A DNA stretch of 64,000 nt from Vanilla planifolia (GCA_023846275.1 CM043878.1:9245501-9309500), one strand, 5' to 3'. Shown: positions 49,701-63,060, numbered from the stretch's first letter. Made by a program: numbers and translations. The notes: a model not told the origin generated them from the letters alone.

Positions 49701-52700
49701 ACAGAATTACATAAGGAAAACAAAGGAATCTAACTAAATATAGAATTACAAAAGGAAAACAATACATAATAGTTACATAAACCAAAAGAAGTGTGAAGCA
49801 GAACAAGCAATTATACAGCTAAAAGGACACTGATATCTTTGCTTAACAACCATAATGGATAGCACAACAATCAAGGATTTTTTGGAAGGCTAGGTAGTAA
49901 AAGAGACATCGGGTTCAATCCAAAAATGATTCATTTAGCCATATCACCGTCTAAAAAAGATGCTACAGGGTCTCAAGGAATAGTCTTTGGGGAATTCCCA
50001 ACTATGCCAAATTTACAAAGAAAGATATGAGATGTCTAGATAAGGGGTCTCCAAGGAGGAAAGAAGGGTACAAAAAATACATTACTGAAGGACCTTAGAG
50101 ATGGAATAACAGATGGCTAAAAAAAGTACAAACTAAAGCGTCCCACTCCAAAACAGTAAGAGAGATTTCAGGAACTACAATTCAGAGTTCAAAAATGCAA
50201 AAAAAAAAAAAAAAAAAATGATGAGCGCAAAACCAAATATGAGGCAAGTCAGAAAACGACTAAGAAGCTATACAGGAACACGAAGTGACAGCTAAGTGGC
50301 ACCAACAAATACCAAACCACCAGGCTATTGCAGCCAAGGCAACAATCAAAGAGCAGCAATGGCACAGATAAATCCCTTGGTCAGACATAGACCCAACTAA
50401 TAAACAGAACCCCAACAAGTTAAAATAATAGATGATGACTAAAAGAAAGAAAATCCAAACCTGTGCAGAAAGAGCCAGAGCATCAGATAGAAGAGAAACA
50501 GCCAACCATATCTGCAAGCAAATCTGATGGGCAGCCATGGCCATTGGTCCTAACCGAGCAGCCATTGATGTTCCAATGGTCATTGTTATAATGACAGATA
50601 ATGTCCGGCTAAGAAGTAATCCACCTGTGAAAAATGAAAGTTCTCAAAAGCTACTGTCAGAAGACCACATAATTAATCGCTTGTTATTACCATGCATGCA
50701 CAACAATTAAAGCATACTCCAAATAATTACTGCTCTCCAAATAATAAACAAAAAAGTATGCACTCAAGTTGTAAAAAAGAAAGAAAAATATTAAGATGGC
50801 TTTCAGTGACTAAAAAACCCGCTCACCAGATTTTATGTAACCAGCAAACTGCAAGTCCTCGATCCTAGGAGGTAATACAACAGCTTTTTTACTGAGAGAC
50901 CAGATAAGTAAAAAGGTGGTGATGTACCTGAAATATTTTAGGAAATAAACTTAATAAAATAGATATACAAGCATCTATATGTCAGATTAACGCCAGCTGA
51001 CATTGTGTTCAAGAAGGAGGTATTGGATGATTAAGTCTCAAGTTGGATGCCTTTGATAAATGCAATGAAATAGAACTTGAAGTATAAGGAATGTTTTACC
51101 AACAGCATATTCCATCCTTACACACCAGGGTAAACTAAAATTAAAAATACAAGCAAGGGTAAGAACATCCACCTGCACGTGCACGCACACACATAAATAA
51201 ATGAATACGTGTGAGTGTGTGTGTGTCTCTGTTAATGTATGTATGTATACATAAATAAAGAGAGAGAGATCACAATCAAAATATCAAAAAAACCATAAAT
51301 TATAATTAAGATCATTAATATTAGGATGAATATAATTACCAACAAAAATTCAAAAAAAAATTGCATTCATTTGATAATGGATGATGGGAAATAAAATTCA
51401 TTTAATGGTGACAAGAAATAAAATTTATTTAATTTATCACCCAAATGACAAGATAGAAGATTGTCTATTTTATAAATCAAAATTAACCAAATAGAACAAA
51501 ATTTAAGCATTGTAAGCAATTACATTAAGATGAAGTAAGTGACCTTAATTTTATAAAATAATGAAATATCTAGATATTGAAAATTATTGATAAAATTAAG
51601 ATTATTATCCATTGATTTGTTGTGGAAAATTTAACCATAGAACTTGTCTTCAATTTTCATGACTTTATGCCCAAAATTTAAGAAGTGAAAAAAACTTGTT
51701 ATCTTTCTATCAGTAGGTTCATATCTCTCATTATATATGCAAACTCAAATGTGATGTATACCAATATATGCAAACTCGTATATGATATAAACTATAACTT
51801 ATGTGTGTGTGTGTGTATTATGTCAAATAAATTAAAGCTCCACATTGCTCCAACAAATGGAAATTCAATAAAAGAAATTTAAAAAATCAAAATGACCACA
51901 AACACTGGCAGCATACAATACAATGGCCACGTGCTGTAAAGTTATTTTCCAGGCCTAGCTACTAATGAAAACTAGCAGGGGAAACTTGACATTGTTTCCA
52001 TTTCAACTTAGATGTTATGAGTTCAAGTGGTGGAAGTATCCTCTTATAAAATATATGCCACAGCAGTATTCAATAGACCCCTTCCGGTACCACCTTTATG
52101 CAGATTCACAAACACCAGAACATTGTAGCACCACGCTGCCCATTTAACAACAACCAAAACTAAACGAATGAAGTATTATTACTGATTAACAAACCAATAA
52201 TACAAGATGAGCTTTCAAATTAAAACCTTGGACATATTGTAAATAAGATTATGCCCAAAAAGTTATTTTTCTTCCCCTTTATATGTTTCTAGGGCATCCA
52301 AACAGAGCAAACTATCCCAATCAATTCTTAAGGAAGAAATCCAACTATTAATTTCACAAACTGGCTCGATGAAAACATAAGTCACAAATACGACAGCAAT
52401 TAAAGTGTTCATGAAATGTTCAGACAGATAAACGTTTCAACAACTACCAGTTTTAGCATATATTTCATTCTAAGGAATATGCAAAATGAAGTGTTATAGA
52501 AATAGAAGATAAGTACAAACAAAATAATAAATAATATACACGTAACATACTGAGATGTAGTGGTAGCAATAGCAGCTCCAGTTATCCCAAGGCCAAAAGC
52601 ATATGCAAGCAACGGGAGAAGAATTATGGATGTAAGGTTGCCTATTCCTGCAAGCAGATCAATTATTAAATAACTAAAACAGACTCATAAGAAAAAAAGA

Positions 52701-55700
52701 AAAAAATCTCAAAGAGGTAAAGATAATATCATAAAACAACTTGTAACTTAATAAGCATATACATGAGAGGTACACAAAATGAGTAAGAGCTCTGAACAGA
52801 CACAAGTAGTACTCCCATTCAATAGAAACAACAAAACTTTACAATAGTGAGCTTGAATAGACCATTTGTCTAAAGATAGAATGCTATACAAGTAACAATC
52901 CGACAATCATAACCATGCAAGAATTTTCATAATAGTATCTTACTAGCTCTTTCAACATCTGTTCTTCATCATTAAAGAACTAATGACTTTAACAAGCATG
53001 CACATGAGAGGTATACAAAATGAACAGAAGCTCTAAGCAGACAAAAGCAATGCTTTCCTACCATAGAAACAACTATTATACTACTGAGTTTGGCTAAATC
53101 ATTTGTCTAAACATAGCATGCTTTATTAAGTACCAATTATTCAATTATAATAATGCAAGAATTTCCAAAATAGTCCCATATAATGTCTGTTTGACATTTA
53201 TTCTTCATTTATGAATATAAATAGATTCAATGTTATCCCTTCTCCAGATAGAGGCATCCTTTGTGTAAGCTTAATCAACCATTCTAGTAAACTTTTTTTG
53301 AAACTTCTTCAATTGGAAATCTTCGAACATCGTTTCTAATATATTCATTTAAATAATACTATTATTTTGATCTTAGTCATTCATACACCTTAAGAATCCT
53401 CATTTAGACAAAAGTCCTCCAGATTTATTCTTTTGAATATGAACTATCAATACATCATAATGCCTTATGAACATGCATTTAAATAATGATTACTAAATAA
53501 TAGTATTTCTATAATATTAAAGATTTAGGTATTATATATGTAATATAGAGTTTAAAAAGTTATATTCAAGTAATACTTAACATTTAGACAATGCATGTAA
53601 AATGAATAATTTTCAAATGTTATAAAATGTAAAGATCTTTGTATATTATAAACTACTGGGTTTCAACGTCGTTCAGAGGAAAGGGATTCAGTTGCATATA
53701 CGAGTTTTAAGAAAACTACAGCTCCTGATAGGCCATTCATACTCACCAACACAAAATAATGGGGTCCTTGTATCCTTAAATCCACGAAAGACACCTTGAG
53801 TAGCCAGTGAAAGTACAACCGCAGGAGCACCTAAGGCTCTAAGACTAAGAAATCGTTGTGCTGGGCTGTGCATAGATGAAGCCTGCAGAGAAAATATAAT
53901 TTACAAATCAGTCTTGAAGATGAAAAAGCACATAAGTACAAGTGAAAGAACTCCTGATGAGTTTTGAGTATTTATAAAAATTAGTACTCTTCCACTTAGA
54001 CATCGATTTCTGAATTCATTCCACCAATCTAAACATCCTCCAAATAGAAAACAAGATAGAACAGCTTTTCAAAGCATAAAAGAGACTAGAATGAGTACCA
54101 CCAAAGTAAAAAACCATAATAGCCAGCAATCAGAAGGGCAAAAAATATGTTTCACCAAAAAAATTAAGAAAAGAAACAAATCTTCAATAAGTTCATGTGA
54201 CCGATTAACTTACAGGAGATATACCCATCATACTAAGAAAAAGTCCAGCACCCATGTACATAGCTAAAGCTTCAAAAGCACCAATTATAGCAGCTAGCAG
54301 CAAGGCCGTGGAGACAGAGGGTAGTTCCAGCTTTTCTCCAACATTGTAAGTGATTCGATTATTCTCATAAAAAGCTTCTGGAGAAGAATTATCTGAGAAA
54401 CCTATGGCCATATTCAGTTTCTATCATAGTAGCTGAAAAAAATTGTTTAGAGTCGAAATGAACCTGATATAAATTGGCTGCTTGCATTTTTTGAAATATC
54501 TTCAGCAACAAAAGAAGTTGTGACACTAAGGAGAGGAACATTAAATAGCTTTGATATAATGTTGAAGATTGAAACTGAAACCCCAGCTGAAGCCAAATCC
54601 ACAGGACCTTTGAACAATAGTAAGAAGTGATGGAGAAATGTAAGACCAAAAATTATGCATATTAGAGCATATTTCTTAATAGTGAATTTTGGCAGTTTTG
54701 GAGAACAGTGATCATATAAGCAGCATGTCAAGTATTCTCAAAGAGTTAGACTTAACCATCTATCACATTCGTTTTTAAGAATTTTGGTATGATATTACAT
54801 AGTCATTTTAAAAGGAATCTCATAGTCGTGACATCTCCTATGTTAAAATAGAGATGCCCAAATGCAAATATTCAGTGCCCTTATGAAAATTGTGAATGAC
54901 CAAAATTCTATTATTTAAAGTGGACTGATTAAAAAGGCCCAAAAGGAATAGTTCCAACAAGGAAAATGAATTTTTTTACAGAAAATATGTATAAGATGAT
55001 CGTACCTAATCGACCAATAAATGCTGTTTCTAAGAGTTGTGCAAGTGGATCAAGAGCTTGTCCAACAGCTGCTGGTAGGGCAAGATCAGTGAGCTCCTTT
55101 ATAGCACTTGTACGATGCAACCCATCAGGTAGATCTCCAAAATGCTTACTGCAAAAAGGATAAGTTCATGGAGCTCATTATATTACAAAAGAAAAAGGAA
55201 TAGAGCTCATAATCTTTAAAATAGTTCAGCAAAGGAAGAAACACAAAAGAAATAGTTACAGCAACAAAATGCTATTGCATATTTATTGAAGTGCTAAATT
55301 CATAATGGATCGTCTCATTGGTAAAAGAAAAGGATTTGACATCAACGGCAAAGATAGACAAATCATTTATGAAAAGGGTATTAGGCAACCAACAATATCA
55401 AATGAGAACTATTTAAGCTTCTTGCACTATGATAACCTGTGTCAATTGCTACATCACACCAAGAAAATCCAAGATGCAACCTTATAACCTTTCAGTTCTG
55501 CTGGTATTACAAAAATAAATGAATCAGGAGAAAAGCTCACCAACCACAAAGGGTCGCTACAAGTACAAATCAAAAAGTATACAGTAAAAGATTTCTGTAT
55601 TGAAATTGATAACTACATCAGATAAATTGCCAACAATTAGTAAGCTTTGGCCAAACTGAAATTCATTTACTTTCAGACCTAGTATCTATTTTAGTGGGAA

Positions 55701-57079
55701 AAATAGCATCAGCATGCCATCTTTTGCAACAGGCTATATAGAAACAATCAGAGACTCCAGTAAAAAAAAATCAATTATGCTACCAACTGAGTACCGTAGT
55801 GCCTGCAACTCTTTGCAGATCAACAAAAACTGTAAAAATGTTGAGAACCCATAATGGAATAATATTCAATAAAACTTAATAACTTCTTTTTGCAATGCTA
55901 CCAAAAGAAGTGATTAACCTTAACTCTAGTAGAATGATATCAAATCCACCTTAGCTTACTGTAATAAGGAGTAAAAAAATATTGAGCACACCATCATATT
56001 ATAAATGCTCCACTAATATTGTTGACTGGAACTTAACAATAAGCATTACCTCCAATAAACAGAACTTCAATCAAATAATTATTGAAGAATTTCATCATAT
56101 TTTTATTGTAAATTAGAGTGTCTTTATATGTAAATCAACAAACCAAGGATACTATAAACCCATTTCACCATTTATTTAGTTCAAGAGTGTAATCCAGTTT
56201 TTGCAGGTGTAGAAAAAGAACAAAAAACAATTGTAGTACAAAACTATTTCACACATGATAAGTTTAATTCTCCAGCCTACTTGCAAAACCTATCGTCTCC
56301 TGCTTAGGGCAAAGGAAAAGCTTTGACAATTTTCATAACACTGCCCCTACAGGAAACATAAACCAATATTACGAACTAATATTGTTACAAATTATTGTCA
56401 TAGGCTATTGGAACTTGAATTATTGTCATAGGCTATTGAAACTTGAGATATAGAAGTAAACATAGATACCACATTTTAAATAGTTAGCTTAAAACAGTTT
56501 ATGAGAAAAAAAAAACTAGAAATCACGAGGCAGACAGAAATATTGCATAAGTTATTCCAAGCATTAGGAATCGAAGTTCCATAACGTGATGTTTAATCAA
56601 AACTATGCAAATTATAGCTTTCATACATGTATTCCCAACTAAAACCAGATTTAACAAACAATCAAACAAACAAAAGAATATATGCTTGCTATAAACTGCA
56701 AACATTGAAAAGACAAAGTGGAGGAAGAGAACTGAACAACTTACAGCTTCCCCTCTTGTACACTTCCTAAAGGATGTCCAGTCTCCGGATATAATACTTC
56801 CTCTATATCATATTCAGCACGATGCCGGTTAGATGCCACCGAAACAACACGCTTTTGACAATTAGTGAAAGACGAAGATGACAACCTTTGAACATTAGTT
56901 GCCAAACACAAGTCCTTAACTAAGCTGCTGGAGTAAACCCACTTTCTGTCACATTGTTTGAGGAAAGGAGATAGAATTGAAGATCTCGAACACCTTTTTG
57001 TGACCCAATTAGTGTCTCCACTAGAACAGCTAGATCTCAATACTAAAAAACTACTTCCTTGTTGCAATGCCCTCATCAT
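46778..57079 (-). CDS. DTX45: Plastid-type MATE efflux transporter, DETOXIFICATION 45-like
   Basis: Fourteen exons on the minus strand join in phase: 57079-56745, 55148-55006, 54607-54464, 54401-54214, 53882-53747, 52647-52551, 50927-50827, 50624-50461, 49675-49604, 49534-49418, 49337-49242, 49145-49024, 48485-48431, 46843-46778. They encode 611 aa. Residues 1 to about 80 are rich in Ser, Arg and Cys, like a plastid transit peptide. The rest is a 12-helix MATE fold: ALDPLAQLLETAFIGRLG, LFNVPLLSVTTSFVAED, LRALGAPAVVLSLATQGVF, FRGFKDTRTP, MAAHQICLQIWLAVSLLSDA, LAFIFDGLHYGVSDF and SGPWWFL are diagnostic. These fit Arabidopsis DTX45 better than DTX44 or EDS5. The substrate is not predictable from sequence. 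Exon 4 has two in-frame acceptors 9 nt apart. Intron 9 has a GC donor. A strong acceptor at 57124 suggests a 5'-UTR intron. Confidence 0.94.
46844..48430. other. Last MATE intron (1.6 kb)
   Basis: It separates the GPWWFL exon from a 21-residue C-terminal exon (HSNKSDSMLSAGADPNEPTS). That tail is less conserved in the family, so this intron and final exon are less certain than the others. No gene was recognised inside. Confidence 0.65.
49535..49603 (-). other. GC-AG intron in the MATE gene
   Basis: Between the exon ending VTYCVLK and the exon starting AGLLSG, the only phase-0 boundary uses AAG|GCGAGT as donor and TACTTAG as acceptor. The donor therefore starts with GC. The intron is 69 bp. 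Confidence 0.8.
49850..50218 (+). mobile_element. Possible SINE in a MATE intron
   Basis: GGCTAGGTAGTAAAAGAG followed by GGGTTCAATCC resembles the A and B boxes of a tRNA-derived RNA polymerase III promoter. About 300 bp downstream the segment ends in a run of 20 A residues (50199-50218). The short A-B spacing and lack of a clear target duplication leave this tentative. It is antisense to the MATE gene. Confidence 0.35.
50928..52550. other. MATE intron 6 (1.6 kb)
   Basis: GT-AG intron containing (GT)n runs at about 51209-51226 and 51802-51816. No gene was recognised. Confidence 0.7.
52745..53225. repeat. 241-bp tandem duplication in MATE intron 5
   Basis: ACATGAGAGGTA(C/T)ACAAAATGA occurs at 52761 and 53002. 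CATTTGTCTAAA(G/C)ATAG and ATGCAAGAATTT also repeat in the same order and spacing. Copies are about 75-80% alike, so this is older than the 186- and 320-bp arrays. Confidence 0.8.
55149..56744. other. MATE intron 1 (1.6 kb)
   Basis: GT-AG intron, phase 2, between the transit-peptide exon and the first conserved MATE exon. I see no gene or repeat in it. Confidence 0.7.
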
Positions 57080-57123
57080 AAAGCACCCTCACTTCCGTTT
57101 CCAAGAAAGGTATGAAATATATA

Positions 57124-57140
57124 CCTGCATATACAAGAAA
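57124..57140 (-). promoter_or_regulatory. Probable 3' splice acceptor of a 5'-UTR intron (MATE gene)
   Basis: On the minus strand TTTTCTTGTATATGCAG precedes the leader 45 nt before the MATE ATG. It is a near-ideal plant acceptor. If real, the transcription start lies further right, possibly beyond the transposons near 63.5-64 kb. Confidence 0.5.
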
Positions 57141-57214
57141 AGTTAATACAAAAACAGACCAAACATATCTAAGTCACAAATACGTAGAGCAATTAAACAA
57201 AAATGAATAAATAA

Positions 57215-58760
57215 AACAAAACCTTAATCCCACTAAGTAGGGTTAGTCACATGAATCCTTTGACATCATTGAATTTTGTCTATTAACAATTCATCTATAA
57301 AATCCAAAACATCCTACATCGTTTCTAATAATCTCGTCATTTGTTTTATCTCTCTTACTCTAATCATAAGTCAAAATCCTAACAATTTATATCCTTAACA
57401 AACCATTAAATGACTTATGTTTAAATGTTCAAATTATTTGATTTTACAAAAACTTATTCTAAATCTGTACTACACCAACCTTCTCATAAATGCACTAATT
57501 CCTATAAGAATCCTATAGAAGATAGTCCCATCAATCTAATCATACCCATCTCCATCCATAGCTCATTCTATTTCTAAGTTCAAAACCATTCTCACTATAG
57601 TTTTATAAAACTTATATTTAAAATTAAGATGCTTCAATAACACAACATCCACAAGTGCTCTTACATCTTATCCCCCATTTAGATCCTCTTGTTAACATGG
57701 CTATCAAATTCTTCATTATTTTAGAGTATAGACTCGAGACACTGAGATCTCTCATCCTTCAAAATTGTCTAAACCATAAAAGTAATCAACATATCATTTG
57801 AAGTCTTCTCTTGACTAAACTTGCATTTTACTTATACAATTTTAGACTTATTATGACTAAACACTAAGTACCCTAAAATATTCACCATAAGCTCAATTTG
57901 GCTTAAACCATTTATTAGTCTTATCAAAAAGAACAATAAAGCAAAAAAATACAATATAGTAACTTTTAAATTGACCACTAAAAACATCCATAATCCCTCA
58001 AACAAAGATAAAGATTTAAATGAAGAACTTTGATAAAATTCAATTGTAATAAAAAAATCTTTCATCAATCTTTGAGTATGTACACATATAATACTTTGCT
58101 ATACATATCCTTAATAACTTCAATATATGTAGTGCCAACTATTGAATTTTCAAAATACTTATATCGATATTCTACTATCTATGTTCTCTATATCAAAACA
58201 AATGAAATGAAAATCTTTTCTTATCCTAGATATTTTATTAAACATCTCATTATTATTGTAGCATACATAGTGGATCTTCTTAACACAAAACCAAATAATT
58301 CAAGACTGTACTAGATTTTCAAAGTATAACTCATCAACTTAATTCCTTTACAAATTAATAAAATTCTAAAACCTTTTTTATTCCTACAAATAGATATCAA
58401 AATATTTTTTCTACACATTCAATTTTTTTTTTGTCTTTAAAGTACTACTAAACATCTTAGTATGCCACGAGACAATCTCGTTTCTTATATTTCTATGTGT
58501 CCATAGTAATGGCATATGAACCTTCTATCTTTATTGATTTCATCTTCCTTATTATTCTTAGACTTCTATTTTATTAAACATTTTTCTAAAAACTAAAAAT
58601 CCCCTACATTAAAAATCTTTTGTTATAATTTTTATGTAAAAAACTATTGGAAAAAATATACACCTAGATTCAAGATCCTCGTCATCAACCAAAAATTTTT
58701 AATCACCATCTCTAATACTTCCTTGAAAGAGAGGTTGAGGGCTTTTCTTCAACTTGTGAA
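57215..58760 (-). mobile_element. RTE-clade LINE remnant, reverse-transcriptase half and 3' end
   Basis: Minus-strand translation, broken by many stops, shows IRDGD..FLVDDEDLESR (about 58.7 kb), RSTMYATIIMR (about 58.26 kb), YIEVIKDMYSKV (about 58.1 kb), SQIELMVNILG and VKCKFSQE (about 57.8 kb), then EKVGVVQI near 57.48 kb, in the order seen in plant RTE reverse transcriptases. The 3' end contains the hallmark CCACTAAGTAGGG text next to CAAAACCTTAAT (about 57.22-57.25 kb), known from RTE LINE tails. The ORF is heavily mutated and cannot be active. Confidence 0.8.
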
Positions 58761-61700
58761 CCTCATTTTGAAGAATAAAAACAATGCCGCATTAGCTACC
58801 ACTTATTACCATTCTAATAAATTTTATTTATTCTAAATCATTATTTTTTTTTGCATTTTTATTGGTGAGTTTATGTATGTCTTTCTCCCATTTTAATTTC
58901 TAATTTCTAAAAAGGTAAATTAAAACTAGGTCACTTAGATTTAATATAATTCATAAATTACTACATAACATTTCAACAATTGACAAATAAGTCCCTCAAG
59001 TTCAATAAAACTGCACATAGGTCTTAAATTGAATGAATGTCATTTGAACTAACATTTAGAATATAATTATAATGTTTAGACTTGCAAAGCAATGTATCGA
59101 ACTTTATTCATTCGATTTTACCCTCAAATGCCCTAATCTCATATCAATCCTCTCTATTTCATGCAAGTGCCAATGAGGTCCAACCAATGTGAGCAATGGC
59201 TTCTAGAGACAACAAAATCCATTACTCTAAAAAAAAAAACTTATCTTCGCATCAAGAATCACTACTGCAGTTGCTAAAGATATTTCTTAAAGATTTCAGC
59301 AGAGTGCTAGCTACAGAGATTATTTGTTTTGCTCTTGTCGAGATGGGAAGCTTGCCAACAATCATCGATGTTGTTGCAAGCTCTTACGAAGTTGAGCAAT
59401 CAGTGTTGAAGTTAAAGGTTTGAATGATGGAGTAATATCAAGAATATCAAGTCTTCCTTATGGCATCTCACCGCGTTGCTTGTGTGCTTTGCTTACATTG
59501 TTGTCATCCACAACATAATTGTACATCCAATCATTGACCTAGTAGACAACACAACATTTCCCCTGCTTTTTTTGCATTCTCAAGCCACCTATCAACAACT
59601 GGTGTTAAATTCCCTTCCCAATTGCATAATTCATCCTCATATTGGTCACCCTTGTCATAAACTCGAATCTCAATACTTCTAATAAAGGCAACACAAATAA
59701 TCTTCTTTCTTCCCAAATCCAAATATTAAAGCTTTCAACCATGAGTTGGTCACGTTTCACAACTCAGTCAAAGATATGCATTGCCATGAATCCAAATAAA
59801 TGCGAGATGATGAAAGTGATAAGGGTCTATGCGGATATTGCTCCCCAAAAATGTCTGTCATCTTTGGACCAAGAAACTATAGCATGAAAATTAGATATGT
59901 CTGTCATCTTTTATCGAGGATTTGTCAAAGAAAAGCCAAATGTCATCGCCAACTATCAAGATTTTTTGCTTCCACCATGGCCCATGAAAGGGCCTTTTAG
60001 TGCACAACCATCCAAGGTTATGCAACTCTTAGCCTCTACCTTAAATCGACACAAGATATGTTTAGCTTATAAATGATTTCTATCTAAGCTCATAGGCGTC
60101 TCTTTTGCAGCTATGATATCTTGGCACATATCTAATCATAATGTTACACCATCCTTGATTGCACAAGCACAAATTTTCCAGATACAACTAACACTACCAC
60201 AAACCATTACATACCATGACTTGTCATTTTTAGTCTTCCTTAAACTAGCACCCTCCATACAAGAGGTTCATCTAATTGCCTTAAGTCACCAATGCATTTT
60301 AATAAACCATTTCTCAACTAGAAATCATCATCGACTGCTTCAATAGAGCTCTACCCTCTTATAAACCAACTCCAAGAAACTTTTTGTTGTATGCATCTTG
60401 CTCACATAACCCATCACATAACTGATGTGATGTACACTTACTGTTTCATTCTTCTTCTTGATAGAATAACTCATCAATAACAACCACCCTATATGTGGTC
60501 TGCTAAACTAAATGTTTCTCTAAAATGTCAAACTTGTCTAAGTAACCCATATCAACAACCTCTCTGTCCACTATGCATTCTAAATTAAAACACACTTCCA
60601 TTGGCTTGTTTTGTTCCAACAAAGATCTCATATTTATAAATATTTTTTATTTTAATATTATATTTGAATCATAGTTTATAAAATATTATCATATTAAATA
60701 TAGATTCTGATTTTATAGATGTTAATATATTCTAATCACAATTATCTTGAAATGTTTATTTTTGGTTTGCTACCCACTCTTTTCTAAAATGCATGTTTTT
60801 AGTGATAGTGTATCTCACACTGACATCAACCTCTCTTATCTAGTCACCATTTTCTTCTTTAGAGTTGTCTGTGTCACATCTCCCATTTCATCTCCATCTT
60901 CTTTACTCTCATTCTCCTTGCACTCATTTGTATGCTACTTAGCTGACACAATTGCATGCATAACAACATATACACTGATGTTTTGTTGGCCAACGTCAAC
61001 ATACACAACAAATATAAGAACACTGCAATCAACAAATTCATCAGCATAGATGTACAACTCAATAAAATGAGAATTAGATCCAACAAAAATGACAAGAACA
61101 TCCCTATCCCTTCCACTTTCCATATCATTATTCTACCTACACCAATTAATCTTCTAATTTTTTGTTACCATCACTAAGAGGATAACATCCCTTGCAAGAA
61201 TAAAAGGAAGGTCTTCTACATCAAATCATGCAAACAAATTAGAGTCCAAATTTGGCTTTTCAAGCATCTTGTTCCTATAATGTACTTTAAATGTGTACTG
61301 CAATGTCATAAACATTCCTCAAGATAAATCAACGATAAAAAGAAAGCCAAGGGACACACAAAAACAACATTATCATGATCTTTCATGTCAAGCGAAAACA
61401 ACGAACAACTATTATCTTAAAAATTTTGATAGATGAGACAAGAGGGCAGCCATTCACAGAACTATGCACCGCCATGATCATCAAATGGAGCTCCTCATTG
61501 CCATTGTCTTTTACATTCGCCGTAGGCCACTTATCACTAAATGATCAAATAGAGAAAGTCATCAAAACCATCAAGGAAATCCTTAAGAGTTCAATGGGAA
61601 TTTACAAAAAATTATTTATTTTAAGAATGAAGCCACGAGCATATAAGCATAGGAGTAATACTGGGATTGCATAGGTACAACAACCCTATGACGTTGCTAA

Positions 61701-61800
61701 AGATCTACTCGTATTTTTATTTAACTTAAGAGACTTAGTTGCATATTAATAAAATGTTGTGTACTAACCTTCAAATTGCATAAAACCTGAAACACATGGT
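58761..61800 (-). mobile_element. Degraded MULE (Mutator-like) DNA transposon, inserted in the LINE
   Basis: Minus-strand translation gives KDDRHFWGAIS (about 59.85 kb), then VESFNIWIWEERR with LPLLEVLRFEFMTRVTNMR (59.75-59.63 kb), then NWEGNLTPVVDRWLENAKKAG (59.64-59.55 kb) in different frames. These match successive blocks of plant MULE transposases: the DDRH region, the ESFN...R.PI..LLE.IR block and the following W.G.LTP. Several frame changes and stops show it is dead. Ends were set by where LINE similarity stops on each side; terminal inverted repeats were not found by eye. Confidence 0.65.
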
Positions 61801-63060
61801 TACAATTTGTCCTTTCTAATGTAAACCTTCAAAAAGATAATTTCTTCGCGGCATTAACTAATTTATTAGTCTCTTGTCCGTCTTGGTTACAATTCTATAA
61901 ATTCTCCACAACCTCGTAAACTATACTTTATAACAAAACTTCTCTTTAATATTGGCTTACACCTACTTTCGTCACCAAGCTTCTTATTAATTTAAAGCAT
62001 GCCCTATAGATTCTCCAAGTATATCCTTAGCTATGTTACAAATAGTAATAGCAATATTATTGCACAAAAAAATAGTTCCCTCATTGTTATCTCAAGGACA
62101 TAGATCATTCATGAATAAACTCTAATTTTTATTGTTAAGATTGTATGACCTAATCCTAAGATAGACTTTTGAGTTTTTTTTTTTTTTTTTTCCTCTCATA
62201 CAACTTTAGAAGCATAATCTAAAGCCACTAGTCAAAACTAAATAGACAAATCTAGAAGATTAAGTTTTCTTACAAGGAAACAATCAATTTGAATTCTAGA
62301 AGATTCATTTTAATACAACCAACTTCTTTTCTCATTTCTTAAAAAAATAATATTATATTATTTTGTGATAAATACAATCATTCACTAAAATAGAATCCAA
62401 ATACTTTTACCTTTCTACTAGTCTCTCAAACCCATAAAAATTATGAAAACCTCTAGAGTTATATTTTTCCCTTCCTATATGCCCATTCAAGTCTCTTCTA
62501 GTAAAAATCTTTGAACATTATAAAAATCTTTGAATATGAAGCAATCCCTTATATTAACTTTTCCAAAATGCTATCAAATTTTTCTTTACACTAGCATCTA
62601 ATCCTACTTGAAAAGTGACAATACTATTACAATTGACAGTTTATGATGTTATAAAACTCTTCAAAGCTATACTTCATTTCCCAATACTCTAAGAATCAAA
62701 TACAAAAACTATCCATTTTTTATCCAAAATTATACCAACTCAAGCTTTATTCTAATTATTACTTCAATACCAAAATTTAAATTTAAAAATATAAATTTCC
62801 TTGGCCTTCCCACTTAACCACTTAGTTTCCTAAATCCAAAACATTCATTTTCCATAGAAACATAATATCCAAAAATTACAATTACTAGTTAACTTAAAGC
62901 ACCTCTATTCCAAAAACCTAGAGTATTTAGAATATTGAACTTCTTTTTCCACATCTATTTAGAATATAGAACCCTTTCTTATTTAACACTACATTCAGGT
63001 GCCGAAGTAGTGGTCTTCAACCACTTGTCACGAAATCCAAGTTATACACCTTGTCATGTT
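61801..63060 (-). mobile_element. RTE-clade LINE remnant, endonuclease half
   Basis: Minus-strand translation contains DLNGHIG (about 62.48 kb), from the endonuclease GGDLNGHVG motif, then GFHNFYGF, and near 62.0 kb IAKDILGESIGHALN with NIKEKFCYKV, the linker between endonuclease and reverse transcriptase in plant RTE LINEs. Orientation and order match the reverse-transcriptase half at 57.2-58.8 kb, so both are probably one element split by a later insertion. Confidence 0.7.

Noticed and set aside
54389..54731. 86- and 94-codon minus ORFs
   Set aside because: They are read-through or shifted frames over MATE exons 3 and 4; the spliced frame gives the conserved protein.
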